DNA of 6,596 nucleotides, taken from an uncultured Dyadobacter sp. GTDB taxonomy: Bacteria; Bacteroidota; Bacteroidia; Cytophagales; Spirosomataceae. Position 1 is the stretch's first letter. Each line of letters opens with the position of its first letter. Positions 1-5,602 of the stretch are shown one piece after another. The translations under genes were made by a program, and so were the position numbers. The DNA is taken from positions 1-6,596 of the forward strand of contig CAMLNK010000233.1 in NCBI GenBank assembly GCA_946481035.1, given 5' to 3'. The notes beneath the pieces are model-generated. The model did not search any database and had not been told where the DNA came from. It saw nothing but the letters and a program-made list of their open reading frames with translations.

Positions 1-802
1 CCGAGGCGCCGGTCGTTGCCGGATCGACTTCGTGATAGGTTTGCAGGAATTGGGAAATCCAGTTGGCGATACCCTGCTCGGTGCCCACGTACGCAAATAT
101 GCCCAGGAAAAACAGCCATACCAATCTGTTCTTCGCCAGTTCCCCGAATGATTTCCCAACATCGATCCGCTCGTCTTCCAGCAGTTCCACTTTCGGGAAT
201 TTCACCAGCGCAATCACCACCACCATAGCCAGTGCAATCACCGCGAAAACCCAGTAGAGCGAAACCCATTTCAGGTTTTCGGGCACCAGTCCATTCAATA
301 TATCAATCAAAAATCCGGAATTGCCGGAATGTACATTCAATACCAGATAACTATAAAGCAATGGGCTGAGAAACGACGCCGCGCCAAAAAACAGCTGCGC
401 CAACACCGAATAGAACGCAAATTTCTCCTCCCCGCCCGAAACCCTCAGCAGCGGGTTAATCACCACCTGCAAAATGGCCATTCCAATGCCGATTAGAAAT
501 AGTGAAGTTAATGCTATCGAAAAGCCCGGTATCAATGCAAAGAGCAATGCACCGCCGAATGCTAACAGAAACGCACCTATCAGCATTACTTTTTCACCAA
601 ACTTCTCCACCATCAGCCCCGCCGGAATCGACATCACACCATAAGCAACGAAGAATGCAAATGGCAGGAAACCCGCCAGACCAATGCTCAGGTCGAAGCT
701 TTTGACAATGTCGGGAATGATCGGACCGAGGATATTGGTCAGAAAGGAAATGACGAAAAAGATCAGGAAGATCAGTACTACGATGAAAATATTCCTTTGC
801 AT
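1..802 (-). CDS. FucP/NagP-like MFS sugar transporter, 3' end outside window
   Basis: This is an inner-membrane major facilitator permease of the FucP (fucose/glucose/galactose/GlcNAc:H+ symporter) branch. It starts at ATG 802 (MQRNIFIVVL) and stays open to the left edge: 267 residues are visible of about 400-440 usual for the family. About seven membrane segments can be seen, near residues 5-26, 40-60, 71-90, 95-115, 128-155, 179-200 and 228-248. The family-like element LQVVINPLL lies at 112-120 in segment 4, and GTEQGIANW at 240-248 in segment 7. No Shine-Dalgarno sequence precedes the start, as is usual in Bacteroidota. It lies 50 bp downstream of the ROK kinase, so it is probably the last visible gene of the GH20-kinase-permease operon. 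That context suggests N-acetylglucosamine or a related hexosamine as substrate (inference); glucose or galactose remain possible. By eye, Asn23 and Gln113 sit where E. coli FucP has Asp46 and Glu135. Confidence 0.88.
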   Translation of the reverse strand, partial: MQRNIFIVVLIFLIFFVISFLTNILGPIIPDIVKSFDLSIGLAGFLPFAFFVAYGVMSIPAGLMVEKFGEKVMLIGAFLLAFGGALLFALIPGFSIALTSLFLIGIGMAILQVVINPLLRVSGGEEKFAFYSVLAQLFFGAASFLSPLLYSYLVLNVHSGNSGFLIDILNGLVPENLKWVSLYWVFAVIALAMVVVIALVKFPKVELLEDERIDVGKSFGELAKNRLVWLFFLGIFAYVGTEQGIANWISQFLQTYHEVDPATTGAS

Positions 803-852
803 GAGAAGGTTCCGTGGTTTTGTAACCTAATTTAAGTTAAATCCGCATTACA
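803..852. other. Short intergenic gap with a 13-bp AT-rich palindrome
   Basis: This 50-bp gap separates the kinase stop from the permease start. It contains a perfect inverted repeat, ATTTAA-G-TTAAAT, at 830-842. A one-base centre is too short for an RNA hairpin, so it is not a terminator; it could be a protein-binding palindrome or simply chance in AT-rich DNA. No TAnnTTTG-type Bacteroidota promoter is evident, which agrees with co-transcription of the two genes. Confidence 0.3.
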
Positions 853-1683
853 TCAATCGTCGAGCAATGCCGCTGCGCCCAGTAAGGCGATATTCTCGTT
901 TTCGGACAACAGTAATGTCAGTTTTTTCAAAGATTCGGGGTAGGCAAAATCCTGGATACTTTCCAGCATGCTTTCCTGGAAAAACCGGTTGGCCTTCGCA
1001 ATGGAACCGCCCATGACGATCGCCTCGGGGTCGTAGGTGTACATAATGGCCTTGACTACCGCCCCCAAATGCACCCCGAATTCCTCCCAAACCTCGATCG
1101 CTTTCTTGCTGCCTTTCAACGCCGCCTCGTGCGCCGCGAATGCATCGATACCCAGGGAATCTTCGAAAAAACGGCTGCACACATAGTTTTCCAATATGGA
1201 GTCCTTGTAAGGCAGCATCCCTATTTCTCCTGCTCCGCAATTCCTGCCGGCATATAAATGGTTATCGACGATAATGCCCGAGCCCAGGCCCGTCCCGATC
1301 GCCATCCCGATCACCGACTGGAACTTGCGCGCCAGTCCGAAACGGTGCTCGCCGAGTACGAAGCAGTTCACGTCATTATTCACCGAAACCGGCAGATTGA
1401 ACTCCTTTTCCACAATGTCGCGCAATGCGACTTCTTCCCAGGAAGGGATATTCATGACATTATACACAATGCCTTTGTTTACATCCACCACCGAAGGCAC
1501 GCCGATACCAATACCCTTCACCGGGTAGGCCGTCAACGGACGGATCACCTCCATCAGCTGGTCAAGCGTAGCCGACAGCGAGTGTTTGTTGGCCAGTAAT
1601 GTCTGTGTTTGCCGGGTAATGCGGCCACCCGATTCGATACCGGCACGGATATTCGTGCCGCCGAGATCTACACCAATGTTCAT
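853..1683 (-). CDS. ROK-family sugar kinase (glucokinase/GlcNAc kinase-like), zinc motif absent
   Basis: This is a cytoplasmic ATP-dependent sugar kinase of the ROK family, 276 residues, slightly shorter than the usual 290-320. The start at 1683 opens directly into the phosphate-binding motif DLGGTN (residues 6-11). Further family landmarks are GIGIGVPSVVD (57-67), the catalytic-base motif NND (102-104, Asp104), the second nucleotide loop GTGLGSGI (130-137) and GAGEIG (150-155, sugar-contacting Glu153). After GEIG most ROK proteins have His and then a CxCGxxGCxE zinc site; here Met156 replaces the His and the following PYKDSILENY stretch has no such cysteines. Cys107, Cys149 and Cys169 do not form the motif. 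The operon context with GH20 and a sugar permease suggests phosphorylation of GlcNAc or another hexose to the 6-phosphate (inference). No DNA-binding N-terminal extension is present, so it is a kinase type, not an NagC/Mlc-type repressor. The GH20 stop lies 52 bp upstream. Confidence 0.9.
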   Translation of the reverse strand: MNIGVDLGGTNIRAGIESGGRITRQTQTLLANKHSLSATLDQLMEVIRPLTAYPVKGIGIGVPSVVDVNKGIVYNVMNIPSWEEVALRDIVEKEFNLPVSVNNDVNCFVLGEHRFGLARKFQSVIGMAIGTGLGSGIIVDNHLYAGRNCGAGEIGMLPYKDSILENYVCSRFFEDSLGIDAFAAHEAALKGSKKAIEVWEEFGVHLGAVVKAIMYTYDPEAIVMGGSIAKANRFFQESMLESIQDFAYPESLKKLTLLLSENENIALLGAAALLDD

Positions 1684-1735
1684 CGACGGAGAGAGGGGTT
1701 GAGCGATAAGCGCGTAGTTAAACCATTTAGTTCGG
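1684..1735. other. Short gap between GH20 and kinase genes
   Basis: This 52-bp spacer between the GH20 stop and the kinase start shows no convincing terminator hairpin and no clear promoter. It fits an operon junction. The kinase start is preceded by a pyrimidine-rich stretch with no Shine-Dalgarno sequence. Confidence 0.4.
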
Positions 1736-4342
1736 TCAACGGGCTGTGACTACGCTGCTGCGGCTCGATCGTCCGGCCAGATCGAAGCTTTTCAGCGTAA
1801 CAGTACCCGAAACTTTCACAGGATTTTCATAAAGCTGCGAAGTTTCGGTAGGCTCGGAGCCGTCGGTCGTGTAGCGGATCGCCAGGCCCGGCAGTTCCAC
1901 ATTCGCTTTCAGCATTCCGTTTTCTATGATCGCGCCCGGTTGAGGCAGGCGGTAATTATAGCCCCCGTTGATATACTTTAGTCTCGGGAGGTGCTTTTGG
2001 GCTATCGAGTTTGCAAAAATATTCCAGCCTTCGGCCATCATGGCTTTTCTGGCGGCATCGTCGGCCACATTTTCCCACTTCCGTTCGGCTGCCCAGGCGC
2101 TTTCGGAGAAGCCCAGGAGCTTCGGCAGGATCGAATATTCCATCATGTCCCGGCCCTTGATCGTCTCGCTCCAAAGCTGCGCCTCAATGCCGTACACATT
2201 CTTCCGTGCTTCGGGTTTCATCAATTGCTTACCCACAAACTCCTGCTTCATCGGCTTGCCCATCGAAGTTTCCTCGGTAGTACGGAACATATTAAACGGC
2301 GCAAATGCCCAGTTGTCGCGCGTGTCCACAAACCCGCCCCAGTATAAGCCGGGTTCTTTGGGGTCGTTGTTATACGACATGTCGAAATAGAAGTTGGTCA
2401 CATTGCAAAGTACCACCGGATACCCCGCATTAGCCAGACGGTTACCTAAATCGACATCATACACATTATTCCAAACGTACGGGTACACCTGGTGCCCTAC
2501 AAACTCCGGGTTCGCGAGGTAGGCGCCGGTTTCTGTTTTATTCAATGCCACTTCCTCCCAGCCATGCACTTTCAGGTTACGCTTTTCGAGCATAGGCAGG
2601 AGTTTTCTGAAAAAATAGCTTTGCAAATAGCGGGGGCCTTTCACCTCGGGATGCTCCTTCAACAGCTTGGCCGCCATCGGCGACTTCGTCCAGACGCCAT
2701 CCGCCACCTCGTCACCGCCGGTGTGGAAAGTATCCATTTTTAAACCCGCCTGCTCGTACAGCTTCGCGATTTCATCCACCACTTTCACAAAGAAATTGTA
2801 AGTCGATTCCCGCGCCGGGCTTACTACATTGTTCTTATATCCCTGCGCCGAAATATAAACCGACTTGTCGTCCGGGTCGATAAGGCGGTACTCGTTCGCT
2901 TCCTTCTCCTTGCCTTCCTTCATCAACCGCTCATACCGCGCCTCCATCGATTTGATAGCGGCCAGCGCGTGGCCCGGGAAGTTCAGTTCAGGGATAATTT
3001 TAATGTGCCGCTCGTGGGCGTATTTGAGTATTTCAACGAAGTCGGCCTTCGTGTAATAGCCGCTTCCGTGCTTGCCTTTCTCATTAGCAACCGGCCCGGA
3101 ACCGTAGCCCGGGTGCAATGCGTTCGCGTTCATGCCCGATGTGTGCTGGCGTTGCGCGCCCACCTGCGTGAGCTCGGGAAGGCCGTCGATCTCGATGCGC
3201 CAGCCTTCGTCTTCCGTCGTATAAAGTAATAAGTGATTCACCTTATAGCCCGAAAGCAGGTCGATAATGCGTTTGACCGACTCTTTCGTCTGAAAATTAC
3301 GTGCTACATCCAAATGCAAACTCCGGAACTGGAACCGCGGCGCATCCTGCACCTGCACAAATCCAAAACCGACCGAAGCGACGGGTTTCTGGTAAGCGTC
3401 TGTCGGAGCAAGCTGCAAAAGGCTCTGAACACCGTAGAAAACGCCCGCGGCATCACTACCCTCAATGGTAATGCCCGTTTGACCGATATTCAGGTTATAG
3501 GCTTCGGTAGAAACGCCATTCACCGCCACTTTGCCGGTTTTCAAAACGATGGCTGCTTCCTCTGACGATGGCTTATTGGGAAGTCCGGCCTGGATCGGCA
3601 GATCCGTCCCTGTTAGTGTCTTTAACTTGCTGATCAGGTATTTCGCCTCATTTTCAAGCCCGTCCTGGTAATACACATTCGTTTTGCCAGTGAGCGAGAA
3701 TGTACCCGCGCCCGGAACGAGCTTCACAGGACTTGGAATGATTTTTAAAAGTTGCTCCTCTCCTATTTTGGTAAATCCGGTGTTGGCTTTATACCGCGTT
3801 TCGGCCGTCGGCACTTCTTTCAAATCCATTTTGCCGCGCAGGATCTGCTCTTTGGTAGTGAATGGCTCGATGGTATAATCAGCCACCTCAACGATTTCCT
3901 TTTCCTTACCCTCATTATCATAAAACACGAAATACAGACCCAGCGGCGCATCCGTTTCCTTCACCACGCCTTCGGTACCCGTGTAATGGATCACCACCGA
4001 ATCGCCCGGCGCGAGCTTGAAATCCTTTGCGGCAATCATTTGGTACCAGTCGCCATTGATATGCTCGACAATAGCCGGCTCCGGTGTTTTGTTCGACTGG
4101 ATCGGCCTGGGCGACATATTCCAGAATAGCTTCCAGTTGGAGCCGTCCAATGTAAAATCGCTGCCGTTGCGGATCGTAAACTGCGCCTCAAACCTTCCCT
4201 CAGGCTCGATAAAATTGCTGACAAGTTTCCATGAAACCCCGATTTTCTCGGCCTGTTCTTTGGTTACATTGCCCGATTTGTTACAGCTCGCAAATAGCAG
4301 CATACCAAATAGGATCAGCGAAAGCGGGAATAGTTTCTTCAT
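1736..4342 (-). CDS. GH20 beta-N-acetylhexosaminidase (chitobiase-type), lipoprotein
   Basis: This exo-glycosidase releases terminal GlcNAc/GalNAc from chitooligosaccharides or glycans by substrate-assisted retaining catalysis. It has 868 residues, close to Serratia chitobiase. The N-terminus MKKLFPLSLILFGMLLFASC is a lipoprotein signal with the acylated Cys at 20, so the enzyme is membrane-anchored in the envelope. Domains in order: a chitobiase N-terminal carbohydrate-binding fold (about 33-165); a GH20b zincin-like domain (about 197-325); the catalytic TIM barrel (about 335-755); and a C-terminal chitobiase-type beta-sandwich (about 800-868, with RYTTDGSEPT). Active-site landmarks are Arg340, Asp345 and Arg348 in the first barrel strand, PGHA (456-459), HTGGDE (540-545) with the Asp544-Glu545 catalytic pair, HGWEE (593-597), Trp668 and QLWSE (722-726). 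All catalytic residues are present, so it should be active. It is the first gene of the minus-strand operon; the start at 4342 is fixed by the signal peptide. Chitobiose is the favoured substrate, but linkage and source glycan cannot be read from sequence. Confidence 0.95.
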   Translation of the reverse strand: MKKLFPLSLILFGMLLFASCNKSGNVTKEQAEKIGVSWKLVSNFIEPEGRFEAQFTIRNGSDFTLDGSNWKLFWNMSPRPIQSNKTPEPAIVEHINGDWYQMIAAKDFKLAPGDSVVIHYTGTEGVVKETDAPLGLYFVFYDNEGKEKEIVEVADYTIEPFTTKEQILRGKMDLKEVPTAETRYKANTGFTKIGEEQLLKIIPSPVKLVPGAGTFSLTGKTNVYYQDGLENEAKYLISKLKTLTGTDLPIQAGLPNKPSSEEAAIVLKTGKVAVNGVSTEAYNLNIGQTGITIEGSDAAGVFYGVQSLLQLAPTDAYQKPVASVGFGFVQVQDAPRFQFRSLHLDVARNFQTKESVKRIIDLLSGYKVNHLLLYTTEDEGWRIEIDGLPELTQVGAQRQHTSGMNANALHPGYGSGPVANEKGKHGSGYYTKADFVEILKYAHERHIKIIPELNFPGHALAAIKSMEARYERLMKEGKEKEANEYRLIDPDDKSVYISAQGYKNNVVSPARESTYNFFVKVVDEIAKLYEQAGLKMDTFHTGGDEVADGVWTKSPMAAKLLKEHPEVKGPRYLQSYFFRKLLPMLEKRNLKVHGWEEVALNKTETGAYLANPEFVGHQVYPYVWNNVYDVDLGNRLANAGYPVVLCNVTNFYFDMSYNNDPKEPGLYWGGFVDTRDNWAFAPFNMFRTTEETSMGKPMKQEFVGKQLMKPEARKNVYGIEAQLWSETIKGRDMMEYSILPKLLGFSESAWAAERKWENVADDAARKAMMAEGWNIFANSIAQKHLPRLKYINGGYNYRLPQPGAIIENGMLKANVELPGLAIRYTTDGSEPTETSQLYENPVKVSGTVTLKSFDLAGRSSRSSVVTAR

Positions 4343-4408
4343 AGGGTTAAAAAGGCTGGGGATGATTTTTCGGGTGTTCAGGATACAACTTCCTAATTAC
4401 TGACAATT

Positions 4409-4461
4409 GCGCAAAATATACTAGTGCAGGGTGCAAAAAGCGTCGGGAATAGCCCGTTTGC
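4409..4461. repeat. GCAAAA direct repeats plus an inverted TTTGC copy (possible operator)
   Basis: GCGCAAAA (4409-4416) and GTGCAAAA (4431-4438) are direct repeats 22 bp apart, about two helical turns. An inverted copy, TTTGC (4457-4461), lies 24 bp further on. Between the last two sits a short inverted repeat CGGG-AATAG-CCCG (4444-4456). This arrangement in a divergent promoter could be an operator, but the repeats are short and partly coincide with the candidate promoter boxes. Confidence 0.3.
4412..4437 (-). promoter_or_regulatory. Candidate Bacteroidota-type promoter for the GH20 operon
   Basis: Read on the minus strand, TTTG (4437-4434) is followed by TATATTTTG (4420-4412), which resembles the Bacteroidota -33 TTTG and -7 TAnnTTTG elements and lies about 70 bp before the GH20 start. 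The -7 match is off by one base of spacing, and the 13-nt spacer is shorter than the usual roughly 19 nt. The -7-like box is therefore plausible, but the pairing is weak. Confidence 0.3.
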
Positions 4462-4498
4462 GTGCCGCCTCCGTACATAACCCTATAAAACGGCTGAT

Positions 4499-5599
4499 AT
4501 GGAAAACCCTTCGGGCTCAGTGTCCCGGTTACTTTCGCTGGATGCAATGCGTGGCTTTACCATTGCGGCCATGATCATGGTCAACTTTCCGGGACATGAG
4601 GACTTCGTGTTCCCGACGCTCCGGCATACGAAATGGAACGGGCTCACATTTACGGACCTCATCGCGCCTACGTTCCTTTTTATCGTGGGTGTTTCGATTA
4701 CACTGGCCTATTCCAAAAAACTCGGCGCGCCGAAGGGGCCGCTATACCGTAAAATCATCGTCCGTTCGCTGAAAATATTTGCCGTCGGCATGTTCCTCAA
4801 TATGCTGCCCAATTTCAACTTTTCGGACCTGCGCTATACCGGCACGCTCCACCGCATCGCGATCGTGTTCCTCGTATGCGCGATATTGTTTTTAAATACT
4901 AATTGGAAACAGCAACTCGGCATCGCCAGCACCATTCTGATACTCTATTGGCTCGCTTTGACCACCATCCCCACGCCCGGGATCGGTAAAGTCATGCTCG
5001 AACCGGGCGTAAACCTTGCTGCGTGGGTCGATCAGCAGTACTTACCCGGCAAAATGTGGCAGGGTAACTGGGACCCGGAGGGAATTTTGAGCACATTTCC
5101 GTCCATAGTGACGACCATTACCGGTATGCTTGCAGGCAGATTAATGCTTCTGTCGCTTTCACCCAATGAAAAAAGCAACTTCCTGCTGACCGCCGGGTTT
5201 GCCACTGCCGCATTGGGCTACTTCTGGAACCTGATTTTCCCTACCAACGAAAGCCTCTGGACAAGCTCTTTCGTACTCGTAACGTCGGGCTTTGCTTCTA
5301 TGCTGCTCGGGGCGTTGTATTTTCTGATTGACATTCGTGGTTGTACAAAAGGCATTTCACCGGGTGTCATTTTCGGGGCAAATGCAATCACGGCATACGT
5401 TCTGGCCGATATTCTTGCATTGCTATTTTACATTATGCCCATCGGCGGCGATACTTTGAACCACCATACCGTGGCCGCCCTCTCCCAAACGGGAATAGAC
5501 CCGCGCCTTGCCAGCATGTTTTTCGCGCTCTTTTTTGTGTGTATCAATTTCATCCCGGCCTACGTGCTCTATCAAAAACGGATTTTCATCAAGCTCTGA
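4499..5599 (+). CDS. NagX/HGSNAT-like multi-pass membrane acyltransferase (DUF5009/COG4299 type)
   Basis: This inner-membrane protein of 366 residues has about ten predicted hydrophobic segments. It belongs to the family that includes bacterial NagX and human heparan-alpha-glucosaminide N-acetyltransferase, which moves an acetyl group from cytosolic acetyl-CoA across the membrane to a glucosamine end. Family landmarks are SLDAMRGFTIA (13-23), a first-loop histidine in RHTKWNGLTFTDLI (42-55, His43, the likely acyl-carrying His), FLFIVGVSI (59-67), RYTGTLHRIAI (112-122), DPEGILSTFPSI (192-203) and GANAITAYV (293-301). The start at 4499 directly precedes the conserved SLDA(M/L)RG region, and no extra N-terminal domain is present. 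It is divergent to the GH20-kinase-permease operon and is followed after three bases by a secreted glycosidase-like gene, supporting a role in amino-sugar use. The bacterial substrate is not established; glucosamine acetylation is an inference from the human homologue. Confidence 0.88.
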   Translation: MENPSGSVSRLLSLDAMRGFTIAAMIMVNFPGHEDFVFPTLRHTKWNGLTFTDLIAPTFLFIVGVSITLAYSKKLGAPKGPLYRKIIVRSLKIFAVGMFLNMLPNFNFSDLRYTGTLHRIAIVFLVCAILFLNTNWKQQLGIASTILILYWLALTTIPTPGIGKVMLEPGVNLAAWVDQQYLPGKMWQGNWDPEGILSTFPSIVTTITGMLAGRLMLLSLSPNEKSNFLLTAGFATAALGYFWNLIFPTNESLWTSSFVLVTSGFASMLLGALYFLIDIRGCTKGISPGVIFGANAITAYVLADILALLFYIMPIGGDTLNHHTVAALSQTGIDPRLASMFFALFFVCINFIPAYVLYQKRIFIKL

Positions 5600-5602
5600 C
5601 CC
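5600..5602 (+). other. Three-base, same-frame junction between two coupled genes
   Basis: The acyltransferase TGA (5597-5599) is followed by CCC and then the ATG of the next gene at 5603. Both genes are in the same reading frame, so one stop codon and one sense codon separate them. Such spacing favours translation of the second gene by terminating ribosomes. No Shine-Dalgarno sequence is visible within the end of the upstream gene. Confidence 0.7.

Larger units (their letters stand above)
4343..4498. promoter_or_regulatory. Divergent promoter region between the two operons
   Basis: This 156-bp region separates the divergently transcribed GH20 and acyltransferase genes, so promoters for both must lie here or further inside them. 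It is AT-richer than the genes at 4391-4440. There is no small ORF with coding character and no terminator is needed between divergent genes. Neither start has a Shine-Dalgarno sequence; the plus-strand start at 4499 is preceded by an A/T-rich TATAAAA tract (4484-4490), consistent with Bacteroidota initiation. A TTTG at 4457-4460 could be a plus-strand -33 element, but no good TAnnTTTG partner follows it. Confidence 0.6.

Noticed and set aside
848..1240. Minus-strand ORF of 130 codons overlapping the ROK kinase
   Set aside because: It is in another frame of the kinase, is rich in Arg and Gly and matches no family, whereas the kinase frame carries all ROK motifs.
853..1683. ROK protein as an NagC/Mlc-type transcriptional repressor
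   Set aside because: The protein starts directly at the ATP-binding motif and has no N-terminal helix-turn-helix domain.
1968..2390. Plus-strand ORF of 140 codons inside the GH20 gene
   Set aside because: It lies antisense to the conserved GH20 catalytic domain and its translation has no recognisable domain; it is a shadow of a real gene.
4444..4456. CGGG-AATAG-CCCG hairpin as a terminator
   Set aside because: The stem is only four pairs, no gene ends here since both flanking genes are divergent, and the T-tract that follows is only TTT.
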